A stretch of DNA of 64,000 nt from Dryomyza anilis. Taxonomy: Eukaryota; Arthropoda; Insecta; Diptera; Dryomyzidae. Under the pieces are notes generated by a model. That model worked only from the letters and a program-made list of their open reading frames with translations. It made no database searches and was not told the origin of the DNA. The translations under genes and the position numbers were made by a program. How positions within the stretch are numbered: the first letter of the stretch is position 1; every line of letters begins with the position of its first letter. Positions 22,593 through 32,751 of the stretch are shown here, in pieces. The stretch spans positions 83,642,696 to 83,706,695 of the forward strand of contig OX638132.1 in assembly GCA_951804985.1 (NCBI GenBank), written 5' to 3'.

Positions 22593-23601
22593 TGGGCCAT
22601 TCCACACCAAATCGACCAATAAAAGTCAAAATTGAGATTTTACCTTTTCGATTTCCATAAAATTTAGGCAACTGATAAAGGGTACCCAGATATGTACTGA
22701 CCAATTTTTATTTTATTTTTTCAAAGTGGCTCAAAGTTACAAAAAATGGGCCAAAAATCACTTTTGTATGGTGGTTCATATTTAAATATCTCTAAAACTA
22801 GAAATGCTAGAAACTCCGCTGATGAATCGTTTTAAAGCTAATAGGACGAGCTTTTAGAAATATAATAAGTTGTAACTTCTAAACGTGAATATGTGGCCCG
22901 TGGTCATTCTTGCACTTCAAAATAGATGTCCTTAAAAAGGACCCTTTTTAAAATTCTGAAAAAAATTGTGTAATTTTGTTGATTTAATATAAATGCTCAT
23001 GTCAAATTTCAAGATGGTATTTTGATGGCATCATATTTTAAAAAATAATTTTCTAAATTTTTATTTATTTTTTGTATTGAAAAAAAAAATATTTTTTTTG
23101 CGACAGTAAAAGTTGCAATAATTCTTGAATATATTTCTAAATCTGATTTCTAAAATGGCGTCAGTTTTATCATATTGACTCTAGTTTTGGAGATATTGAT
23201 TTTGGGATATAGTTTTTACGATTTTTGAAAAATGGTATATATCTCAAAAACTAGAGACAATTTGATGAAACTGACGCTATTTTCGAATTCAGAGTTACAA
23301 ATACATTAAAAAATTATTGCAATTTTTACTTTTGAAAAAAAAATTTTTTTTTTAGCTTTAAAACGAGCCATCAATGGAGTTTCTATCATTTCTATTTTAA
23401 GAGATATTGAAATATGAACAACCATAGAAAAGTGATTTCTCTCCAATTTTTTGCAACTTTGAACCACTGTATCTATGAAATTAGTGGGCGTAAAAAATAA
23501 AAAAAATTGATCAATGCATATCTTTATCAGTTGCACAAATTTTATTGAAATCGAAGAAGGCGAGTTCCAACCATTGGTCGATTTGGTGTGGAATGGCCCA
23601 T
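22593..23601. mobile_element. 1.0-kb foldback element, TGGGCCATTCCACACC ends, TA target
   Basis: Perfect terminal inverted repeats of about 26 bp run from TGGGCCATTCCACACCAAAT to ATTTGGTGTGGAATGGCCCA and are flanked by TA. Inside, further segments pair across the centre near 23219. For example TCTAGTTTTGGAGATATT pairs with the complement of TATCTCAAAAACTAGAG, and CTAGAAACTCCGCTGATGAA pairs with the region near 23370. Most of the element can therefore form one long hairpin. A stretch near 22862-22985 lacks a partner. No coding region is present. A diverged relative of the left arm lies at 27390-27800. Confidence 0.75.
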
Positions 23602-24283
23602 ATATATAAGTTTTTATTAATAAAAAATATATAGGTAATTATAAATAAATATAATACAAAACTAATTTATTGCAAGAATTCTTTAAGAAATAACATACAA
23701 GAATTACTTGAGAAGTACAGCAAAAAATGAACGATAAATAAATATAATGATTGACATTTGGTTTGATGAACAGCTTTCTTCAATATGAAGTAAAATATGT
23801 TGCATTTTATGTTTTGTTCATTAATATGATGAAACGTATTCTTCACATATAATTCATCATATGAAAGAACGCTTTTTCGACAGTTACCTAGCGTTAATCA
23901 TACTTATGATCGCTTACCAAACATTGTTGTCGTTAGTCATTAATATTATGAATGATTCTTCAATACAATGAATCATGGTTAGAAGAACGGAATTCATCAA
24001 TAGGATGTACATTTTTCTTCTGTGTATAAGAAGTAATGAAAGTTTAGGAGCAATAATTAAAAGAACTTTTATGAAAACCTTTAATGATAAATGTTACGAC
24101 AAATAATTATCGTAAGTTACAAATATTATTATTTTATAGTGTTTGCATAACACGGTTGGTGAGTTTTAAGTACTTTATACAAGAAATAAGTAATCATTGC
24201 AAATATTCAATTCATTTTTTTTTTTGTGAATTGAAATCAATTAGATATTTTACATTTAAATTTGAGTAAGGTTTTCTCATGTA

Positions 24284-25583
24284 AGGAGTGCGTCATTAGA
24301 AACTTGTGCACGCTTTTTCTACTGTAACTTTTTTCATTGGAATTCAAAACAAAATTTTTTAATCAAGTTAGGTTTGAAAAACATGTCGGAATATGTAGTA
24401 TGTAACTTTTGCAAAATTGGTTTGTTATTCAGCGAAAAAATGGGCGATGAACAAATAGTGCGTGAGGAAATTATAAAAAATTTCTTAAATAATCCTCACT
24501 TTACATATAAAAGGATTGCAAAAATTGTAAAAGCTCACCGGAACACTGTATCAAAAGTACTTCAAAAGTTCAAGGCGGACCTTAGCTATGATAGGAAGCC
24601 AGGAACAGGCAAAAAGAAAGGTTCTGGTGACCGAAACAAAGCGAAGACGGTGGTTACCGTGCTGAAGAATAACCCGAATCTCTCAGGACGAAATGTAGCT
24701 CTCAAAGTTGAATGCTCTGAGTCTTTTGTACGGAGAGCGAAACTCGAAGCTGGTCTGAAGACATATAAAGTTCAAAAAGTCCCAGATCGGAATGCAGCAT
24801 AAAATGTTGAGGCAAAAAAGCGTGCTAAAAAGCTTAAAAACAATTTTGTGAAAAAGTACGAATGTTGCATTATGGATGACGAAACATACGTTCTTTCCGA
24901 CTTTTCTCAGCTTCCTGGCCAAGAATTTTATGTTGCCGATGCTGGAGGAAATGTCCCGGATAAATTTAAGACCCAAAGAAGAGCAAAGTTTCCAAGAAAA
25001 TTTCTCGTGTGGCAAGCAATTTGTAGTTGTGGCAAACGAAGCAAAATTTTCGTGATCACTGGAACAACTAACACGGAAAAATATTTGAAGAAGTGCTTAC
25101 AGAAGAGACTTCTTCCATTTTTAAGACAACATGAAGTGTCTACCTTTTTTTGGCCTGATCTTGCTTCGTGTCACTACAGTAAAGCTGTCTTGGATTGGTA
25201 CCAGAAAAATAATATAGTGTTTGTCCCTAGAGAAGCGAACCCACCGAATTGCCCAGAGCTCCGACCAATCAAGAGATATTGGGCTCTGGTAAAAAGGGAA
25301 TTGAAGACCACCAAACGGGTATCTAAGGACGTTGTAAATTTTCGGCGTCAATGGTGTGCTGCAAGCCAAAGGATCGAGGAAGAGACTGTGAAGGCCCTAA
25401 TGATAGGAGTTGCAGAAAAAGTTAATAATTTTATCATTGATTAATTATTTTTTTGTATTTTTTTTTTTATAATTACTATGAATAAAATTTACTTTAATAA
25501 AATGTTAACTTTTTGAAAATTGACAAAGTGGTTACTGAGATATTTTTATTTTTCGATGCACACATTTCTAATGACGCACTCCT
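24284..25583 (+). mobile_element. Full-length Tc1/mariner element with DD37E spacing (ITmD37E-like)
   Basis: This 1300-bp element has terminal inverted repeats AGGAGTGCGTCATTAGAAA, perfect for 19 bp and extending to about 27 bp with two mismatches (TGTGCA). TA flanks both sides. One transposase gene fills it on the + strand. Length, repeats and target match the family. The only faults seen are in the gene: one stop codon and one catalytic substitution. Confidence 0.9.
24383..25444 (+). pseudogene. Transposase, DD37E-type Tc1/mariner, inactivated
   Basis: One reading frame runs from ATG at 24383 (an internal ATG at 24440, MGDEQIV, is the more family-like start) to TAA at 25442-25444. It is broken only by an in-frame TAA at 24800-24802. 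The N-terminal part has the paired helix-turn-helix (around FTYKRIAKIVKAHRNTVSKV and LSGRNVALKVECSESFVRRA). The first catalytic Asp lies in CIMDDETYVLS and the second in FWPDLASCHY. The position of the catalytic acid, 37 residues further on in PELRPIKRYW, is lysine where the family has glutamate. The spacing points to the DD37E group known from insects. Both the stop and the Glu-to-Lys change would abolish activity. It could still be mobilised by an intact copy elsewhere, since its ends are intact. Confidence 0.85.
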
Positions 25584-25958
25584 TATTTTAAATCATAAAT
25601 AGTTTTAATTTTTTACCTCATTTTTAATTTTAAAATATTCAGACTATCATTTCTGTTTTTATGATAATGTTTTAAAAAAAAAAGAGTAAACCATTGGAAA
25701 GAAGAATTCATTACTTTTCAAATGAGATCAAATTCAATATCGTGCTGCAGTAATTTAACTAAATGCAAAATGTTGAATTTCAATGAAATTTTTTAATTTA
25801 TAAACAACGAAATCAAAAATAGTAAATCTCAAAAGTGACCCGTTTTTTTCAAAACTTTCGGTCCACTTTCATTTATATTTAAAGCAATTATAATCGACAA
25901 CACAATTCAAAAAAAAAAAACAACAATTTTCTATAAAAAATAGTTTTATTGATAACTA
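25584..25958. other. AT-rich non-coding DNA
   Basis: No feature seen beyond A/T runs. Confidence 0.4.
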
Positions 25959-26397
25959 CACACAAAAAAATATCACCAACTACCAGTATTCATCATATTG
26001 ATGATTTTATTCATTGAACTAAAATCGTATTTTTTCATTTTCAATATTTTTTTTAACATCAAATTTCAAACACAAATTTGTCTTCATTTACACAATTATG
26101 TATTTATAATTCTTAAATGACTCATAATATATAATTGCTAATTATGCGAAGACTCCATTTCATCATATTAATGAATAATGTACATCATATTGATGAATTT
26201 TGCTCATCAAACCACTTTAATTTAAATATCATAAATCTTATAAGAATTATTAATACATAAATGTGTAAATGGAGACCAATTTTTGTTTTAAATTTCCTGA
26301 TATAAAAATTATTAAAAATGAAAAAATACGATTTTAGTTCAATGAATGAAATCATCAATTTGATGAATAATGGTAGTTGGTGAAATTTTTTTGTGTG
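25959..26397. mobile_element. Foldback MITE with CACACAAAAAAAT ends, copy 1
   Basis: The termini CACACAAAAAAATATCACCA and GGTGAAATTTTTTTGTGTG are flanked by TA. Arms of about 200 bp pair through ACTAAAATCGTATTTTTTCA and its counterpart TGAAAAAATACGATTTTAGT. ATTCATCATATTGATGA words mark both arms. There is no coding region. A second copy is at 40055-40506. Confidence 0.8.
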
Positions 26398-27389
26398 TAA
26401 CCTGAATATAAAACAAAATTTTTATAAAAATATGTTTACATGTTTTCCAAATAAAAACCAGCATAAATAAATTTACAAGTTACTCGTAAAATATTCTCAT
26501 ACAAATTTTCGCAATTGATATGAATCCCATTAATATATATTTCAAAAAAAAAAAGTATAAATTAAATGGTTTACTTTTATTAATATTCAATTAATTCACA
26601 CATTACTTCAAAATGAAGGAGTGTTGTATTTTCTTGTTAACACTACAAAAAAATCAATACTATGAATATCATATTAATTTAAACAATTTACGCAAATTAC
26701 GCAGAGAAGGAGTGTTTAAAATACATAAAGATTGCAAATTCTTCATTGAAAACCGTTCATATTCAATTCAATTATTGTCATTTGCACGTCAACCTTGAAT
26801 TTGTACAATGTTTGGGTGGATTTTATTTAATTTTATTTATTATTTATAGTTTTTTCTATACAATAAGAAAGAAAACAAAAATATATAAATATATGCATAT
26901 TTATATATATATTCAAATCATTAATTAATAGGTGCAGTCAGTAAAACGAAGATGAGAACGAACGAACGTTATTATAACTGAAAATCATTATAAAAACTAC
27001 AACATTAATCATAATGACTCGATAATGATTTATTTATTTAACTTAAAGCAAAAAACATAGTAATGATATCTTAAATATATCAATGCTACACCGAAAAAAT
27101 ATTGTATTAATAAAAAAGAAAAGAAAAATGTTTTTAAAATAGACACAAATGTATTTGGCTACGTTCAAATGCAAATTGTTTTTGTTTTTACTATCTAGAT
27201 GTAGTTGTTTTTTCTAATTTTATATAATTTAGAAAAATACTAAAATATTTTTACAACATTCTGTATTCAATGAATTAAAAAATGAAGAAAACAATAACAT
27301 ACTACTATGTCTGCAATGGGATCCGTACGAAATATCGAATAAAAATGTCGAAATTATAAAAGCCTTAGAACGCCGAAATCTCGTAAAAT
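26398..27389. other. AT-rich non-coding DNA
   Basis: The segment near 27259-27318 (ACTACTATGTCTGCAAT at its end) recurs at about 28147-28207. Otherwise nothing could be supported. Confidence 0.4.
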
Positions 27390-27800
27390 TTGCAATTCAC
27401 TCTCTTCGATTTCAATGATATTTTGGCAACTGATAAAGGGTATCGGGATCTGCATTCACCATTTTTTTCCGACCACTATTTCCAAAGATATCACTTTTTC
27501 CAGAGATACAGTCCAAAGTTAAAAAATTGTCAATGATAACTTTTGTATGGTGGTTCCTATTGAAATATCCCTTGATGCTAGAAACTTTGATAAGGTTTCA
27601 TTTTAAAACTAATAAAACAATCTTTTGGAAAATTCTTTTTAACATGAACATATGACCAATGGTCGTTATCCTTGAGCTTCGAATTGCATATCCTTAAAAA
27701 AAGTATTTAAAAAAATCGAAATTTTTGTTGATTTTTTATAAGTGTTGAAGTTAAATTCCAAGATGGTATTTTGAAGGCAGCACATTTAAAAATCTCCACA
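27390..27800 (+). mobile_element. Diverged fragment related to the 22593-23601 foldback element
   Basis: It shares the word GGCAACTGATAAAGGGTA and then, in the same order, ACTTTTGTATGGTGGTTC, a TGCTAGAAACT word and a GAACATATGACCAATGGTCG-like segment with the left arm of the element at 22593-23601. Terminal repeats were not found, so it is an old fragment. Confidence 0.6.
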
Positions 27801-27857
27801 TAAATCCTAGCTAAAAGTCAGAATTCGTACATTTTAAATATCTTTATCTTCGAGTTT

Positions 27858-28025
27858 TTCCGACATTTTCCATCATTTTTTCGGCAAAAAATGATTTCGT
27901 CATATTAAATTTCGACATTTTTAGTTTTTTGTTTGTTTGTTTTCGACATTTTCAGGTTTCGGCATTTTTATTTTCTACATTTTTGTCTTCGGTATTTTTA
28001 GTTTCGATATTTTAAATTTTGACTT
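27858..28025 (+). repeat. Degenerate TTTCGACATTTTTAG minisatellite
   Basis: Units of roughly 15-18 bp vary around TTTCGACATTTTTAGTTT, open in one frame by chance. No function is inferred. Confidence 0.55.
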
Positions 28026-28059
28026 ATCGTCCCAGACCCGTCTGCAAAATGTATTATAC

Positions 28060-28335
28060 ATTGATACATTGTGTAGCAAAATTAAATCAAATAAATACAA
28101 TTGTATTTATAAATTAACAAAATGTAGTAGAACAGTCTGTAGAATACAGTCTGTATTCAATAATTAAAAAATATAGAAAACAAAAACACACTACTATGTC
28201 TGCAATATGTAGAAAACGATTTTCTAATACATTGTGTAGCAAAATTAAATCAAATAAATACAATTGTATTTAAAAATTAACAAAATGTAGTAGAACTACA
28301 TTTTTTCAAAACATATACAAAAATGTAGTAAATTT
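28060..28335 (+). repeat. Direct repeat pair, about 166 bp apart
   Basis: ATACATTGTGTAGCAAAATT, continuing through AATACAATTGTATTTA and AACAAAATGTAGTAGAAC, occurs at about 28064 and again at about 28230. The spacer contains the CTACTATGTCTGCAAT block also found near 27300. This is a local duplication of an AT-rich repeat. Confidence 0.6.
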
Positions 28336-29199
28336 TACTACTATAACTCCGTCGGTGTATTCCCATTTAGAGGACAATACGATTTCAATCAGTCTTAGCA
28401 TGAATAATTTTTTTTTGGACAATCATTAAATAGCAATAATGTATAGTTTTACTTCCTGTTATAAATATGTTTTTTTTAAAGATTTAAATAATATTATAAA
28501 ACAGCAATTATATAAAAAAAAGAAACATAATTTGAACACGCTATTTTAAAATGATTGACATGCGAAATATCACTAGAAGGTGTTGCAAGTAATTGAGCTG
28601 CTGCCTAAAATATCAATTTCAACTCTCACCTTCAGACAGATAAATTATATTAATATAAAACAGAACAGAAAAAAAAAAATAAACCACAAAGTGGTAAACA
28701 AATTTAATAATTCGAAATTAAAACTAAGCAATAATTTTAAGAACCATGAAATTTGAAAATTGAGACGAAGCATAAAACAATTTATCAAGATTAAAGGTTT
28801 CCAATTACAACAAAATTAAAAACAAATTCGAATTAAAATATTAAAAACTAATTGCGATGCTTAGCGTTAAACTAAATTAATTAAATCGACGTCAAATTCA
28901 AAGACAGATTGAAGGCTAACAAATTATTTCCGGGTCAGTTGGGGGCCTGCCATATGGTAGAGCAAAGATAAAAAAAAAACTTAAAGCAAAAAGATTAAAA
29001 TAGATTAAAGCGAAAATTGGTGGGTGTTACAAACACAAAAACTAAATTCAAAGGTACAAAATGTTGATAGAAATAAAGACCAACAAAATATCAAATAATT
29101 TCAACACTTTTTACAATCATTTTTTATATTTTTCGGCTATTTATTGTTATTACTTTTATTTAATTTTTTTTTTTTGTATATTCCCCTTTTACTTTACAG
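28336..29199. other. AT-rich DNA ending in a splice acceptor
   Basis: Non-coding. The last 40 bases form a long pyrimidine tract (T run, then TTCCCCTTTTACTTTACAG) that serves as the 3' splice site of the exon starting at 29200. It is therefore the 3' end of an upstream intron whose donor was not located. Confidence 0.55.
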
Positions 29200-29397
29200 A
29201 TTGCCGTGAAACGATACGTTCCAAGCGTGCCAAACGTCCACGCGCCCCGGAGCCCGTCAACTTCGAACCAGAGCCACATCAAGATCTCGAGGAGAACGAA
29301 GACAGCGGCAGCCAGGAGAAGGATATACCAGAGATACCGACCAACTTTCTGAGTCCATCGGTGCGCGAATATTTGGAGCTGGGCAAATCGATACCTG
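29200..29397 (+). CDS. CPAP1-type chitin-binding protein, internal exon (linker region)
   Basis: The exon is bounded by a strong acceptor (TTTTACTTTACAG) and the donor GTGAGT at 29398. It begins in phase after one base of a split codon and ends on the first base of a Gly codon. It codes for 65 whole residues, starting with Cys and then RETIRSKRAKRPRAPEP, a basic patch containing the furin-like motif RSKR. An acidic stretch (DLEENEDSGSQEKD) follows, then FLSPSVREYLELGKSIPG. Codon usage is GC-rich in third positions, unlike the surroundings, which supports real coding. Because it opens inside a codon, at least one upstream exon must exist, carrying the start and signal peptide. That exon was not found. 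The link to the exons at 38211 and 38382 rests on matching phase and on the GxPGxDYP continuation usual in this family. Confidence 0.8.
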
Positions 29398-29940
29398 GTG
29401 AGTGTTTTGGTTGGTTGGCTCAACGTTCGGTCGGTCTGTTTGTCTGTCTGTCTGTCTGTGTGTCGGTACCGAGGGGCAAAACAGCAAAAACCTTTTAATA
29501 TAATAATCATGATCTAAAATATTGAAAGTATTTAAAAAAAAAGCCTGAAAGCAACCACAGCTTCATTCAATCTCAATTATGAATGTAGCGCCGGACGGAC
29601 TCTGCCTTCTCGGTCGGTCGGTCGGTCGGGGTCTGCCTTCAATTTGGATGCAATTGAGCGCTGCCGCAAGTGAAGTGCAATCAACAAACAAGTCTAACAA
29701 GCGGACGACCACTATTCTCTTCATCCAAAGCCAGCCCCTACTATATTCGTTGCATGTGGTTCGGATAACTCGTCGAGAAAAAAATGGTTCATCCATGAAT
29801 GCATTTTTTTTCCTTCGGTCACACGTCGTACGTGAAACAAATGCGTTGTTGTTGACACTTGCGTTGATTCGTCATCAAATGCACATGAGCGTGCGAAGTG
29901 AGTGAGTGAGCGAGCGAGGGGGTCCAATACGAAATGCACT
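29398..29940. other. Start of the large intron; GC-richer with GTCTGTCT and CGGTCGGT runs
   Basis: TCTGTCTGTCTGTCTGTG at about 29442 and TCGGTCGGTCGGTCGG at about 29612 are simple repeats. Overlapping open frames on both strands (29579-29905, minus 29563-29796) encode no recognisable protein. It lies inside the intron 29398-38210. Confidence 0.4.
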
Positions 29941-30084
29941 TTACGCGCACCGGAGGCTTCAAATGAAAAAAATTACACTTGGAAAAATTTATCACCATTT
30001 TTATCACATTTTGTCATTGTTTTCACTATCCTATCTTACATAAAAGTTAATTGAACTTCAGAGGTTTTTTATTTATAAATTGTA

Positions 30085-31222
30085 GGGAACCTGGGGCAAA
30101 GTGGGACATGGGGTAATTTGGGAAATTGCAATTTATGAACATGCTTTTGTACTTAGAAAAACAAAAACAGTTGTCAAGTGCTTCTTAATATGACATCAAC
30201 TTTTTCATCCATGGTTATAATCAAATTAAGACCTTTTTATTGTATATCGGGAACAAGTGAAAAAAAATGTTGTTTTTTATGAGAGTTTTTTATTGCTATC
30301 AAATGTGAGAATTTTTATCGTTTTTATTTAAGACGGTATATTTAAAATGAAATACAAATTGGTTTTTGTTAAATAATTTAAAATTGCTTAAATGGTGCAA
30401 AGTTATGTTCAAATTGCGATATTGAGTTAAAGTGGGACATATTTTCTGGGGTAAAGTGGGAAACGTAATTTAAGCAATGTTTGTTTTTAATTTTAGTAAA
30501 AATATTGTGCTATATGAATTATTTAATTGGTTTAACCAAGAAAAACTTCAATCGTGGCAACATTTAGGCTTCACCTGAGATAAGATGTGAATTGCAGAAG
30601 ACAGAGAGCTGAGAATCGAACCTTTAACAGGAGCAAAAAGATCGGTAATTATTCTTCTACTTCATCAGAAGAATAATATTTTTTTGAACAATTTGCAAGA
30701 ATAAAATTCCGAAGAAATTAAATTTCAATAATTCAGTGAACTACAATATCTGAAAACGGCCTGTATACTTGACGAACATCAACTATACCTGTCTACATTG
30801 TCACTCAGAATATTCTGAGTAGGAGTAAAAGCATTTTTTTTCGTATTTTCTTTATATAACTACTGAATTTAAACTTTTATTTCTTCTTGTATTATCATTT
30901 TTTTTTTATTACCTTATTATATTTTTTTATATTTAATATATTTGACATTGTTATAAAAAAAAACAAAACTTGAAAAAAAAACCTCAAATAGCATTTTGGC
31001 AAACATTTTGAAGTTTCCTACATTACCCTAACATTTTTCAATAAGTTGAAATTGCGCTGTTTTAAAAAATCGCATATAAATGATACTCTATTAATGCAAG
31101 AAATTAGATTATGAACCAGTCTATGAAATGTACCCTTTAGAATTCAACAATTATTCAAATGCCATAATACTTTTTTTTTTGGAGGAAAATCAAAATGTAT
31201 CCCATTTTACCCCAGGCTCCCC
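30085..31222. mobile_element. TA-flanked element with GGGGA-CCTGGGG ends
   Basis: The left end GGGAACCTGGGGCAAAGTGG and the right end CATTTTACCCCAGGCTCCCC form imperfect inverted repeats of about 27 bp, with TA outside each. Subterminal copies of GTGGGACATATTTTCTGGGG lie at about 30431. At 1138 bp it is long enough for a gene, but every frame is short, so it is non-autonomous or decayed. Tc1/mariner-like by its target only. Confidence 0.7.
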
Positions 31223-31419
31223 TACTATTGTCACTGATCATTATATTTTAAACTTTTCCCAACATCAATAGATACAAGACCAATATTTCAATTTGCAAAA
31301 TTTACAAAGACCAAAACTGCATCAGTTTAATAAAAAACAAAACTGAACTCAAATGTTGAATTTTTACCGGCTTTTCATTCAACACGTTATATTTTACAAG
31401 ACGATTTTATAACTTCTTA

Positions 31420-31913
31420 GGGCCAGATTGTAGTTTATACTTAGTTTAAACTTAGAATCGTGATTTGAAGTGAAATTTAAACCTAGTTTAAACTAAGTTT
31501 AACCCACCAATATCGGTGGGTTAAACTACTTTTAAACTCTCAATGTTTTTGACAGAAAAATGTGAGATGCACTCTTTACGCTATGTAGTCCACTCTCATG
31601 CGCTCATTTGGCGCACAAATTCTCACTGATATTTATTGTTTCGTGCATTATACTTGTCTAAATTATCTTTGTAATTTCTTGTAAATTTCGTCATTCTCGC
31701 AAATTAAATATCAGCTGTGCCAAATGAGAAAAATAATCTTCTTACAATCGATAATTCGTTGACACTAGCCGTTGACAGCTGCCATATTTTAAAACACTGC
31801 TCTGAATGAAACTTAAATTACCACTGAAAAATTGCTCGAATAGTTAAACTACGTGAGAGGTTTAAGTAAACTTAGTATAAACTAAGTTTAAACTACCACT
31901 GAATAACTGGTCC
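31420..31913 (-). mobile_element. Harbinger-like MITE, copy D, with TTA target duplication
   Basis: It runs from GGGCCAGATTGTAGTTTATA to TACCACTGAATAACTGGTCC, with TTA on both sides. The interior (GCGCTCATTTGG, CGTGCATTATACTTGTCTAA, ATATCAGCTGTGCCAAATGA) matches the 15690-16250 copy in reverse. It is the cleanest copy in the window and fixes the 3-bp target, typical of PIF/Harbinger elements. Confidence 0.8.
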
Positions 31914-32305
31914 TTAGAAGTGAAGAAATTCGTTTTATTAAAATTTTGTAAATTAATTGTAAATTTTTTACACGAAAACCCTCAGTAGACTCACACAAAA
32001 CTGGCTCTGGTACTAAAAATTTAACCAAAAACGGTTACGAGTGTAATAACGACCTTTGTTTGAAAAATAAAATATAACAAAATGGTCCGTAGTGTTCTTT
32101 TTTTTTAAGTATTTAGCTCCATCATGAATAATTCTTCTTTTCGGATGGTTTTCACTCGGGAAAAATATATTGAATTAGATTAACAGAATTAAATATTTTA
32201 CTTAAGAGTTATCTAACTAATCAAATCTAAATTTTTCACTACGAACTTCAACATTCTTAAGAAGACTGTATTTAAGTATGAAATAGAATTAAAATAGCAC
32301 CATAC

Positions 32306-32420
32306 AAAATTGTACTAACATTAAGTCCGCATAAACTATATAAGTACGTATGGACTTAATATTAGACAGTGTGGACTTAACATAAGTCTGTGCGGACTTA
32401 ATATTAGTACAATTTGTGTA
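32306..32420. repeat. Short hairpin repeat with ATTAAGTCCGCA / TGCGGACTTAAT arms
   Basis: CAAAATTGTACTAACATTAA plus GTCCGCA pairs with TGCGGACTTAATATTAGTAC plus AATTTG. Two further GGACTTAA words lie in the loop. It is likely a small MITE or a remnant. Confidence 0.6.
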
Positions 32421-32751
32421 CAAATTTATATACTTTATAAAATATACTTTATCATAGTTTATAGAAAAATTTTAATATTCGTATTTTATTTGGGGCGCCA
32501 GGCTATTTTTTCTCATTAAATTAAAAAACAATAACATATTTTTGATAATTTTTTAAATAGTTTTTTTTCGAAATTTTTACCTATTATTTAGTTTAACATT
32601 TTTTTTATTATTTGAATGTATCATAATGTACTAAACAATTTCTACATAAAAAATTTGTATCTATCACTTGCCGTTTTCATTGTAGAACACTTCTTGTTGG
32701 TGCTCTGAGAATTTACAAAAACCTTAAAATAAAATTTATAAAAAAACTAGC

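Larger units (their letters stand above)
21920..24024. mobile_element. MITE with CACAG ends and ATTCATCA words, host of two nested insertions
   Basis: The left end CACAGAAAAAAATTCATCA and the right end ACATTTTTCTTCTGTG are flanked by TA. The body is rich in TTCATCATATTGAT-type words. Two other elements sit inside (22059-22300 and 22593-23601), leaving a host element of roughly 850 bp. No transposase was detected. The terminal CACnnAGAAAAAA pattern is shared with the 613-830 family. Confidence 0.65.

Noticed and set aside
29160..29510. Minus-strand open frames antisense to the exon at 29200
   Set aside because: They are shadows of the GC-rich coding exon and the GTCTGTCT repeat. The + strand has matching splice sites and family similarity.
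29579..29905. 108-codon + strand frame after the exon
   Set aside because: It lies in the intron, includes a CGGTCGGT run, overlaps open frames on the other strand and resembles no protein.
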